The notes under the pieces were generated by a model that did no database searches, was not told the DNA's origin, and was given only the letters and a program-made list of their open reading frames with translations. Shown in pieces: positions 1 to 5,435 of a stretch of 7,961 nt of DNA; within the stretch, counting starts at the first letter, position 1, and each line of letters opens with the position of its first letter. Both the position numbers and the translations under genes were made by a program. Origin of the DNA: Actinomycetota bacterium (GTDB lineage Bacteria; Actinomycetota; Humimicrobiia; Humimicrobiales; Humimicrobiaceae); assembly GCA_016932375.1 (NCBI GenBank), contig JAFGDA010000064.1:1-7961 (forward strand), read 5' to 3'.

Positions 1-1227
1 CAGTCAAGGGCTGTAGAGGAGCTTCTTGTAAGACAGAATATCCCCTATAAGATATACGGGGGCCTGAGATTCTACGACCGGATGGAAATAAAGGACATGC
101 TGGCCTACATGAAGCTGATTTCCAACCCTAAGGATGTTGTGAGCCTTGTCCGTATTGTGAATGTCCCCAGGAGGAAAATAGGAAAGACTACTATTGCGAC
201 GATAGAAAAGTTTGCAAAGCGCAGCGGCATTACTTTCTGTGAAGCTTTTTACCGCAACAGCGAGATCCCTGCTCTTGCTGAAGGTACAAGGAAAAAACTT
301 GATGATTTTATTGCACTTATGGCGCATTTGAGGAGTTTTGCTGCCGGGCATACCGTGGACCGGCTTCTGGAAGAGACCTGGAAAAAGACCGGATATATGA
401 AAGAGCTTGAAGCCGAGCAGACCATTGAAGCGATGAACCGTATGGAAAACCTTAAGGAACTTCTTACCGTTACGAGGGAATATGAAGAAAGGAGGGGCGC
501 GGAAATTTTTATCCTGAATGAAACCGGGGATGCCGGAATTGATGGAAGACAAATGGGCGGTACAGATATATCTGTAAATGGGAGCCGCCCTAAAGATGGA
601 AAAAGACCTGCAGGGGGGTCAGGTGGCAGCAGGATACCGGGAGGTTTTACCGGTCTTGACGGTTTCCTCGAGGAAGTGTCGTTGCTTACCGATATAGACA
701 ATTTCGATAATTCCGGTGACAGCCTTGTCCTTATGACTCTTCATAATGCAAAGGGCCTGGAATTTCCTGTTGTTTTCATAATAGGCATGGAAGAAGGTAT
801 TTTTCCCCATTCAAGAAGCCTTGGAAGCCAGGATGAGCTTGAAGAGGAAAGAAGGTTATGCTATGTGGGGGTCACCCGGGCGATGGAAAAGGTGTTCCTT
901 ACTTCAGCCCAAATCCACAGTATCTATGGAGACACAAGTTACAGGACTGTTTCGAGATTCATAGATGAAATACCGGCAGGAATGGTTATTGATGAAAATA
1001 AACTCGAAGCAGGGGAAATTAGGAGCTCAAAGAAGCCTGCTGGTGCGGAAGGATATGAAGGCATCCAGGATTACAGTGCTGGAGATGATGTCGAACACAA
1101 AATGTGGGGCAGGGGCAGGGTTATCAATGTTAAAAAATTAAGCAGTGACACAGAGCTTGACGTGCTGTTTGATAGTGTGGGGCTCAAGCATTTACTTGTA
1201 AGTTTCGCTCCGTTAAAGAAGTTATAA
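1..1227 (+). CDS. pcrA: ATP-dependent DNA helicase PcrA/UvrD, C-terminal part (5' end outside window)
   Basis: This is a superfamily 1A 3'-5' DNA helicase used in nucleotide excision repair, clearing of recombination intermediates and transcription-coupled repair. The frame is open from base 1, and the residues before the first Met (IPYKIYGGLRFYDR) already match PcrA motif IV, so the gene starts upstream and 408 residues are visible. Motif V (LMTLHNAKGLEFPVVF, about 730-780, followed by GMEEGIFPHSRS) and motif VI (EEERRLCYVGVTRA, about 844-885) are intact. The end (GDDVEHKMWGRGRV to LLVSFAPLKKL, about 1084-1224) is the Tudor-like domain that in PcrA contacts RNA polymerase. Between the 2B subdomain (ending YEERR at 495) and the conserved GLDGFLEEVSLL (from 652) lies a Gly/Ser-rich stretch of about 50 residues where relatives I know have only a few. 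No strong intrinsic terminator is seen in the 159-bp gap that follows; an imperfect AACCC/GGGTT pairing near 1228-1264 has no T-run. The family assignment is secure; pcrA versus uvrD naming is a convention. Confidence 0.96.
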   Translation, partial: QSRAVEELLVRQNIPYKIYGGLRFYDRMEIKDMLAYMKLISNPKDVVSLVRIVNVPRRKIGKTTIATIEKFAKRSGITFCEAFYRNSEIPALAEGTRKKLDDFIALMAHLRSFAAGHTVDRLLEETWKKTGYMKELEAEQTIEAMNRMENLKELLTVTREYEERRGAEIFILNETGDAGIDGRQMGGTDISVNGSRPKDGKRPAGGSGGSRIPGGFTGLDGFLEEVSLLTDIDNFDNSGDSLVLMTLHNAKGLEFPVVFIIGMEEGIFPHSRSLGSQDELEEERRLCYVGVTRAMEKVFLTSAQIHSIYGDTSYRTVSRFIDEIPAGMVIDENKLEAGEIRSSKKPAGAEGYEGIQDYSAGDDVEHKMWGRGRVINVKKLSSDTELDVLFDSVGLKHLLVSFAPLKKL

Positions 1228-1386
1228 ACCCTTCTGCCATAGTAGGCGATAGCCCCGGGGGGTTAGTAAAAGTTTATACAGATTTTATGAAACTCCCTTT
1301 TCCGTTCTTATAAATACTTTTATAGAGACTTATTATGAAGGGAAAGCGCACACATCAAATGACTGAAATTTATATTATTAACCGTT

Positions 1387-1944
1387 TCAGATATAATCTT
1401 TCAGTAAAATAATTTCTATTCCCTGCCCGGTACTTTCTCTGTATTTTGAGTAGCTTAAGAACAGCCTGTTATCATCCGTGACCATTTTTATACCGAAATA
1501 CTCTGCTGTGGCAATGAATATGCAATCATAAACCGTCTCACCTGTATCAACGGCAATATTGAATGCATTTTTTAATATTTTCTTGTTTATATAAAAAATT
1601 ATCCCGAGGCTGAAAATTTTATCTATGATTTCTTCGCCTATGCTACGGTTTTCTTCAGGATTTAGTTTACCTTTAACCACGTTTGCAAGCTCGAATATGG
1701 CAATTTCAGGTGAAATTATCCCTATCCCATCATTCAGGTGTTTTTCCAATATAAGGCCGGCAGCAGCCGTATTTTTTTCATTATCTTTAAAAAACCATTT
1801 AACCATGACCGAAGTATCAATAACCACGCTTTCTCTACTGCTGAAGAAATCAATAATGTTTTCACTTATGATAAAAGTATCGCTGTTTATCTGTTCTTCT
1901 ATTTCATTATATCTGTATCCATTCATTTTTGTTTGCCATTCCAT
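1387..1944 (-). CDS. vapC: PIN-domain ribonuclease toxin, VapC-like
   Basis: This is the probable toxin of a type II toxin-antitoxin pair. PIN-domain VapC proteins are metal-dependent ribonucleases that usually cut tRNA or rRNA. The PIN core begins at residue 40 (VVIDTSVMVKWF). The expected acidic residues are present: Asp43, Glu85 (in IAIFELANVV), Asp140 (in VYDCIFIATAEYFG) and Asp157/Asp158 (in MVTDDNRLF). VapC proteins normally start at the first beta-strand, so the roughly 39-residue N-terminal segment rich in Glu, Asn and Ile is unusual. Two starts are possible. ATG at 1944 has AGGG seven bases upstream and overlaps the antitoxin by 22 bp. ATG at 1926 (residue 7) makes an ATGA overlap with the antitoxin stop but has no clear Shine-Dalgarno site. 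Either way translation is coupled to the antitoxin. The gene is visibly more AT-rich than pcrA and the malic enzyme. Fold and catalytic residues are clear; the RNA target cannot be read from sequence. Confidence 0.88.
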   Translation of the reverse strand: MEWQTKMNGYRYNEIEEQINSDTFIISENIIDFFSSRESVVIDTSVMVKWFFKDNEKNTAAAGLILEKHLNDGIGIISPEIAIFELANVVKGKLNPEENRSIGEEIIDKIFSLGIIFYINKKILKNAFNIAVDTGETVYDCIFIATAEYFGIKMVTDDNRLFLSYSKYRESTGQGIEIILLKDYI

Positions 1945-2198
1945 CGGCTATCCCTGAGTTTCCTTATTTCGGTGGTGGAATCCCAACCATCAAATAGAGG
2001 AGCAGTTTTTTCTCTTATTTTTAATATTCCATTAACTGCTTCTTTCTTTCTTTCATCCAATAATTTCCTTTCAACATCGGGGAAGAAATTTTCCACTGCC
2101 TTCATTATAAATCCTGATCTTGTCATACGTGTTTTTTCCTTATACCTGTCAATTTTGTTTATAATCTCATTTGATAATGAGATATTTATCCTGGCCAT
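1923..2198 (-). CDS. vapB: Ribbon-helix-helix antitoxin, VapB/CopG-like
   Basis: This is the probable antitoxin, which binds and neutralises the PIN toxin and represses the shared promoter as a dimer. The N-terminus (ARINISLSNEIINKIDRY followed by MTRSGFIMKAVENFF) is a typical ribbon-helix-helix DNA-binding domain: a short beta-strand, helix A, the turn before RSGF, and helix B. The C-terminal half (LLDERKKEAVNGILKIREK, then FDGWDSTTEIRKLRDSRW) matches the charged, toxin-binding tail seen in RHH antitoxins of VapBC pairs. The start at 2198 (MARINIS, 91 aa) is chosen because it opens the RHH strand directly. An in-frame ATG at 2210 would add four residues, but the only Shine-Dalgarno-like sequence (AAAGGG) abuts that ATG. 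The same site lies about 11 bases before 2198, somewhat long but usable. A nested inverted repeat just upstream (2223-2265) is a candidate operator. The gene overlaps the toxin gene downstream. Confidence 0.87.
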   Translation of the reverse strand: MARINISLSNEIINKIDRYKEKTRMTRSGFIMKAVENFFPDVERKLLDERKKEAVNGILKIREKTAPLFDGWDSTTEIRKLRDSRWNGKQK

Positions 2199-2222
2199 TT
2201 TTCTACACATCCCTTTCGTTTC

Positions 2223-2265
2223 GCTTAAGAGAATGAAACGGGATAGAAACCCGTGCTTCTTAAGC
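2223..2265. promoter_or_regulatory. Nested inverted repeat upstream of the antitoxin gene; candidate operator or terminator-like hairpin
   Basis: The outer arms GCTTAAGA (2223-2230) and TCTTAAGC (2258-2265) are a perfect 8-bp inverted repeat. Inside sits a second stem ACGGG (2238-2242) / CCCGT (2250-2254) with a 7-nt loop. The element starts 25 bp upstream of the antitoxin start, where an RHH antitoxin would be expected to bind, so an autoregulatory operator is the leading inference. On the plus strand the outer arm is followed by C and seven T, so it also has the form of an intrinsic terminator for transcripts running rightward, antisense to the toxin-antitoxin pair. No convincing -35/-10 pair was found for the antitoxin gene here. 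Both readings are inferences from symmetry and position. Confidence 0.5.
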
Positions 2266-2271
2266 CTTTTT

Positions 2272-2648
2272 TTACAAGTATTTTACTGGTTCGATTTTCT
2301 TTCTGGCTTCGCTTTTAATCCTTATGTTTTGATGAATGAAGGTAAGAATTATTAACAAACAATTATATTACACAATAATATTACACAATTTTAATTTTTT
2401 TTCAATAAATTTTTTTATAAAATTATTTTTTTGGACAGCGCCTGTGTGTGCTTTTCTACTGCCTTTATTGGATGCATTATATATGATTATTATTACATTT
2501 AACCAACCTTCAAATACAGATGTTTTTAAAATGACAGAAACACTATTAAGAAGGGTAGAGAAAGTCAATGAGGATTTGATTAATGATATTTTAAAAAATA
2601 TCGAAGCTGCAAAAAATAATATCGAATCGTAAGAATTTTTTTAAAAAA
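2272..2648. other. AT-rich intergenic stretch without a convincing gene
   Basis: About 380 bp between the toxin-antitoxin upstream region and the malic enzyme leader. It is dominated by A/T runs. An open frame on the plus strand spans 2336-2632, but its first 65 codons read as low-complexity Phe/Ile/Asn-rich sequence with no Shine-Dalgarno site. Only the last 33 codons from ATG 2531 (MTETLLRRVEKVNEDLIND and onwards) look protein-like: amphipathic, charged and coiled-coil-like. That ATG also lacks a ribosome-binding site, and I do not recognise the peptide, so it is not called as a gene. It could be a tiny unannotated protein or the tail of a decayed gene. The stretch also holds a 12-bp tandem repeat (2365-2389) and a perfect 8-bp AT hairpin (GATATTTT-AA-AAAATATC, 2585-2602). 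Confidence 0.55.
2365..2389. repeat. Short tandem direct repeat (two 12-bp units)
   Basis: ATATTACACAAT occurs at 2365-2376 and again at 2378-2389, giving a 13-bp period. It lies in the AT-rich gap far from any start codon. Two exact copies of a 12-mer containing TTACACAA are unlikely to be pure base-composition noise, but no function can be assigned. A paired regulator site or replication slippage would both fit. Confidence 0.6.
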
Positions 2649-2763
2649 TCTCCAATCTAAATTCTCTTTTGATAAAACGCTAACGTACTTTAAAAATGAT
2701 TACCGCAGTGATATAGTACCCGTTAATATATTTTATAAATTTAGTACTGATTTAGATTGGAGA
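2649..2763 (+). promoter_or_regulatory. Structured malic enzyme leader; 14-bp inverted repeat sequestering the ribosome-binding site
   Basis: The arms 2649-2662 (TCTCCAATCTAAAT) and 2750-2763 (ATTTAGATTGGAGA) are perfectly complementary over 14 bp, and RNA could add a G-U pair on the inner side. The right arm contains GGAG (2759-2762), which lies six bases before the TTG start at 2769, so the closed stem would bury the Shine-Dalgarno site in UCUCC/GGAGA pairing. Inside the 87-nt interval a second stem forms between 2681-2689 and 2715-2725: nine pairs with a two-base CC bulge and a 25-nt loop. I could not place a convincing promoter within or just before the element, so whether both arms are transcribed is inferred. 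It matches no riboswitch class I recognise. A cis-acting leader, a thermosensor-like hairpin, or a DNA-level operator would each fit. Confidence 0.55.
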
Positions 2764-2768
2764 GAAAG

Positions 2769-3992
2769 TTGGATATCTACGAAGAAGCCCTTGAGTTTCA
2801 CAGGAAAAATACAGGCAAAATCGATGTTATCAGTAAAGTGGGTGTAGAAAATGAGCATGCACTCGCACTCGCATACTCGCCGGGTGTGGCACAACCGTGC
2901 AGGGAGATTGCAAGGGACCCGGAATTGCTTAATACATATACTGCCCGGGGTAATATGATAGCTGTGGTATCTGATGGTTCCGCTGTTCTCGGATTGGGAA
3001 ATATTGGTGCAAGGGCATCCCTTCCCGTAATGGAGGGTAAATGTGTGCTTTTCAGGGAATTTGGAGGTGTTTCAGCTTTCCCTCTCTGCATAGAAAGCCA
3101 GGATAATGATATCATTGTAGAGACAGTGAAGTTACTGGAACCTTCTTTTTCAGGTATAAACCTGGAGGATATAGCGGCACCACGCTGCTTTGATATCGAG
3201 AACCGCCTTAAAAAGGAAACAGGCATGCTTATTTTCCACGATGACCAGCACGGAACGGCAATAGTGACCCTCGCGGGGCTTTTTAATGCCCTTAAAATAT
3301 ATAAAAAGGATATAAAGGAAATCAGGGTTGTGATGAACGGGGCGGGAGCAGCCGGAACTTCAATTATAAATCTACTGAATTATGTAGGTGTCAGTGACAT
3401 TGTGGTCTGTGACTCAAAGGGGATAATCCACAGTGGCCGTCCGGACCTGAATGTTAGCAAGCAGGAACTGGCAAAAATCACCAATACCGGGAATATGAAG
3501 GGGAGCCTTTCTGATGCTGTTGCCGGTGCAGATGTATTTATAGGGGTATCCATTGCAAATGTACTTACCCCGGAAATGATAAAGAAGATGAAACCGGAGC
3601 CGGTAATTTTTGCCCTTGCAAACCCCGAGCCCGAGATATCCCCGGCACTGGCAAGGGAAGCCGGGGTAAGGATAATGGCCACCGGCCGGAGTGATTACCC
3701 TAATCAGGTAAATAATGTCCTTGCTTTTCCGGGTGTTTTCAGGGGAGCGCTTGATGCCGGGGCTGATGAGATAAATATGGAGATGAAGCTTGCTGCAGCC
3801 GGAGCCCTTGCAGGTATATTAACTGGAAATATGGATTATGACTATATAATACCAAAACCTTTTGACCCACGTGTCCTTCCCACAGTTGCAGTGGCTGTGG
3901 CAAAGGCTGCTATTGAAACCGGGCACGCTCCCTCCGGTACAGACCTCGATTACATTAAAAAAAAGGCAGAGGGAATATCAAGGAAAAAATAG
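2769..3992 (+). CDS. NAD(P)-dependent malic enzyme (oxaloacetate-decarboxylating)
   Basis: It oxidatively decarboxylates malate to pyruvate and CO2 with reduction of NAD(P), linking the C4 acid pool to pyruvate. It is the short bacterial form (407 aa). By family alignment Tyr36 (in ALAYSPGVA) and Lys91 (in MEGKCVLFREFGG) are the catalytic pair; Glu133-Asp134 (NLEDIAAPRCF) and Asp158-Asp159 (FHDDQHGTA) bind the divalent metal. The Rossmann domain shows GAGAAG at 191-196, then FALANPEPEI and YPNQVNNVLAFPGVFRGALD. The acidic residue at the end of the second strand (Asp215, VVCDSKG) hints at NAD preference, which is inference. I choose TTG at 2769 as the start because GGAG lies six bases upstream and the product begins MDIYEEALEFHRKN, as in relatives. 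TTG at 2757 would add four residues, but the Shine-Dalgarno site would then lie inside the gene. The gene sits alone, preceded by the structured leader and convergent with the thiamine-binding gene 28 bp away, with no terminator visible between. Confidence 0.95.
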   Translation: MDIYEEALEFHRKNTGKIDVISKVGVENEHALALAYSPGVAQPCREIARDPELLNTYTARGNMIAVVSDGSAVLGLGNIGARASLPVMEGKCVLFREFGGVSAFPLCIESQDNDIIVETVKLLEPSFSGINLEDIAAPRCFDIENRLKKETGMLIFHDDQHGTAIVTLAGLFNALKIYKKDIKEIRVVMNGAGAAGTSIINLLNYVGVSDIVVCDSKGIIHSGRPDLNVSKQELAKITNTGNMKGSLSDAVAGADVFIGVSIANVLTPEMIKKMKPEPVIFALANPEPEISPALAREAGVRIMATGRSDYPNQVNNVLAFPGVFRGALDAGADEINMEMKLAAAGALAGILTGNMDYDYIIPKPFDPRVLPTVAVAVAKAAIETGHAPSGTDLDYIKKKAEGISRKK

Positions 3993-4020
3993 CAGCAAAG
4001 AATCAATTAAAGAAAGCCAA

Positions 4021-4290
4021 TCAAAGGAAACTTAATAATTCTTTTATCTGCTCCTCGTTTCCTGTAGTGGTTGTTGTAACCATTACTGCGGGAGATATTT
4101 TCCTTGCTTCCCTGTAAGCTTCAAATATTGTACTATAAAGCCTGTCCTCATCGTCATCCCAGGTTATGGTGGAAAGCGGGGTAATTTTATGATTTACCTT
4201 CCTGTCTTTTAAAACCTTCCAGAACATGTTGAGTGGTTCAAGGAAATCTTCCCTGCCTACCGGGTATAAACTTACCTGGATTGCTATCAT
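4021..4290 (-). CDS. Thiamine-binding protein, MTH1187/YkoF family
   Basis: This 89-residue protein belongs to the thiamine-binding family (formerly DUF77) that includes archaeal MTH1187 and, as a duplicated form, B. subtilis YkoF. These ferredoxin-like alpha/beta proteins bind thiamine or HMP. Features seen are the opening strand MIAIQVSLYPVG, a first helix (DFLEPLNMFWKVLKD), the central strand with HKITPLSTITWDDDEDR, a second helix (LYSTIFEAYREARK), and the strand PAVMVTTTTTG before a final helix. It has a single domain, so it would have to oligomerise to build the sites a YkoF-like duplication supplies. There is no signal peptide, so it should be cytoplasmic. The start at 4290 is supported by a strong GGGAGG five to six bases upstream. 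It follows the YkoEDC transporter genes on the same strand but is separated by 258 bp with its own candidate promoter. The context supports a role in thiamine or HMP handling. Whether it acts on transport, storage or sensing is not known. Confidence 0.85.
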   Translation of the reverse strand: MIAIQVSLYPVGREDFLEPLNMFWKVLKDRKVNHKITPLSTITWDDDEDRLYSTIFEAYREARKISPAVMVTTTTTGNEEQIKELLSFL

Positions 4291-4343
4291 TTTTACCTCC
4301 CTGTATTAAATAACTTATATTGAATTTTTTATTGAAATGGTAT

Positions 4344-4357
4344 GGGACTACCGTCCC
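4344..4357. promoter_or_regulatory. Short hairpin in the thiamine-binding gene leader
   Basis: GGGAC (4344-4348) and GTCCC (4353-4357) form a 5-bp stem with a 4-nt loop, the only GC-rich patch in an otherwise AT-rich leader. Read on the plus strand it is followed by TATTTTTT, so it could be a weak intrinsic terminator for rightward read-through from the malic enzyme. On the minus strand it lies in the 5' untranslated region of the thiamine-binding gene. Confidence 0.4.
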
Positions 4358-4373
4358 TATTTTTTCATCGGGT

Positions 4374-4402
4374 ATTATAAAAATTTGCTTTTATTTACTT
4401 AA
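4374..4402 (-). promoter_or_regulatory. Candidate sigma-70-type promoter for the thiamine-binding gene
   Basis: A perfect TATAAT lies on the minus strand at 4379-4374, about 85 bp upstream of the start codon. At 17-bp spacing the -35 position reads TTAAGT (4402-4397), a poor match to TTGACA. The sequence is AT-rich, so a chance -10 box is possible. The 258-bp gap after the transporter operon and the strong ribosome-binding site make an independent promoter plausible. Confidence 0.4.
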
Positions 4403-4429
4403 TAAAATCACCTGTAAAACCTGATTTTA
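4403..4429. repeat. Inverted repeat upstream of the thiamine-binding gene
   Basis: The arms TAAAATCA (4403-4410) and TGATTTTA (4422-4429) are perfectly complementary over 8 bp around an 11-nt centre. The element abuts the -35 region of the candidate promoter at 4374-4402. It could be a regulator-binding site or, if transcription starts further upstream, an RNA hairpin. The arms are AT-rich, so chance is not excluded. Confidence 0.4.
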
Positions 4430-4489
4430 AATTTCTTTTAAATTTTAAAAAATGCAATGTCATTTATTTTTTTATGGCCTTTTTAATAG

Positions 4490-4510
4490 ACTGTGTAAAT
4501 ATTATACAGT
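4490..4510. promoter_or_regulatory. 21-bp palindrome overlapping a TATAAT box
   Basis: The sequence from 4490 (ACTGTGTAAA) to 4510 (ending TATACAGT) is a near-perfect palindrome. Nine of ten symmetric positions match apart from one G/T pair, with a non-pairing base pair beside the centre. On the minus strand it contains a perfect TATAAT (4506-4501). Such an arrangement is typical of a repressor operator covering a promoter, but the -35 side is AT-only and does not match TTGACA well. It lies about 200 bp before the thiamine-binding gene and just after the end of ecfT. It might instead be a weak AT-rich stem after the transporter operon; no T-run follows it on the minus strand, which argues against an intrinsic terminator. 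Confidence 0.45.
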
Positions 4511-4548
4511 TAATAAATATTCGTAAAATTTTAATTCGTTATTGCGCA

Positions 4549-5367
4549 TTATCTCAGGCTCCGGTATCCCCAGGCGAGAAGCCCGTAATTCCGGAGAGCT
4601 AAAAATATTACAATACATACAATGCCGAATATAATAGAATATATTATGTCTATCTTCCTTATTTTCACTTCACGCAGGTATGTACGCTCCGGATAGGCAT
4701 AGAAACACTTGCTGTCCATTGCTATTGCTACCCTCTGAGCCTTGCGGGTAGCAGTAACCATCAGGGGTACTGCATATTTCCTGAACCTTCTAAACTTTGC
4801 CACAGCACCTTTATCCTCCCTCAGCCCTCTTATGCGGTGGGCCTGGTGGATACTGCGGTATTCTTCACCGAGAAGCGGCACAAACCTGTATCCTGCAAGT
4901 GTCCCGAAACCTACCCTGGCAGGAAGCCTCAGCTGTCTTATAAGACTGATAATGAAATCGGTCGGATCGGTAGTTATGACAAATAACATTGAATATAGCA
5001 AAAAAAAGAGGGTCCTCAGCCCGATTGTCAGGCCGAATTTAACACTGTTTACAGTGATAATAAACCTGCCTGCGGAAAAAAGCACAGCCGGCGTAATTTC
5101 AGCGGCAGTATTAAAAGCTATAATGCTTGTTATTGTAATACCTGCGAGGACAAGAATAAGCGGGAGTATCATTTTAAATACTTCACGTACAGGGATCCTG
5201 CCCATTATTATTATCTGGAGGAATGCAAGGACTGAAAATATAAGGGGCGTATAAGGTTCATACACGAAGGTTACAGCAAGCATGAGCAAGAATATTGATA
5301 CCAGTTTTACAACCGGATTCAGGCTGTGCATAACCGAATCCCTCTCAATATATTCAAAAAACTGCAT
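4549..5367 (-). CDS. ykoC: ECF transporter transmembrane subunit EcfT, YkoC-like (thiamine/HMP)
   Basis: EcfT is the coupling membrane subunit of an energy-coupling factor transporter. It transmits ATPase movements to the substrate-binding S component. The product (272 aa from the chosen start) opens MQFFEYIERDSVMHSLNPVVKL, characteristic of the family, followed by hydrophobic segments at about 22-56, 66-88, 110-132 and 241-260. Two cytoplasmic coupling motifs are expected: AHRIRG (176-181) fits the Ala-Arg-Gly type, while the second, AMDSKCF (216-222), has Lys-Cys where Arg-Gly is usual. The typical YPERTYLRE follows. I choose ATG at 5367, preceded by AGGGA nine bases upstream. The longer frame from 5433 has no Shine-Dalgarno site and adds 22 residues foreign to the family. 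The start lies 68 bp after the ATPase gene stop, so it is the third gene of the ykoE-ecfAA-ykoC operon. Specificity is inferred from YkoE. Confidence 0.9.
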   Translation of the reverse strand: MQFFEYIERDSVMHSLNPVVKLVSIFLLMLAVTFVYEPYTPLIFSVLAFLQIIIMGRIPVREVFKMILPLILVLAGITITSIIAFNTAAEITPAVLFSAGRFIITVNSVKFGLTIGLRTLFFLLYSMLFVITTDPTDFIISLIRQLRLPARVGFGTLAGYRFVPLLGEEYRSIHQAHRIRGLREDKGAVAKFRRFRKYAVPLMVTATRKAQRVAIAMDSKCFYAYPERTYLREVKIRKIDIIYSIIFGIVCIVIFLALRNYGLLAWGYRSLR

Positions 5368-5435
5368 AAACAACCATCCCTGTATATTAATTATATAAGA
5401 TGCACCTGGATAAAGGGTTGATGCTTTTAGCATAT

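Noticed and set aside
1228..1386. Intrinsic terminator after the helicase gene
   Set aside because: The AACCC/GGGTT and CCCCGGGG symmetries near 1228-1264 are imperfect or loopless, and no T-run follows.
2218..2250. CRISPR-repeat-like sequence starting GTTTC and ending GAAAC
   Set aside because: There is only one copy, with no spacers and no cas genes; the symmetry is better explained as an operator or hairpin beside the antitoxin gene.
2238..2254. tRNA T-arm-like geometry (5-bp stem, 7-nt loop)
   Set aside because: The loop does not match TTCRANY, no acceptor, anticodon or D arm can be built around it, and the flanks are not compatible with a tRNA.
1738..2355. A long plus-strand open frame across the toxin-antitoxin pair
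   Set aside because: It is antisense to two well-supported genes, reads as Ser/Phe/Ile-rich low-complexity sequence, and has no recognisable domain.
2649..2763. A miniature transposable element bounded by 14-bp terminal inverted repeats
   Set aside because: No target-site duplication flanks the arms, and the right arm includes the functional ribosome-binding site of the malic enzyme, so a regulatory leader fits better. A genome search for further copies would settle it.
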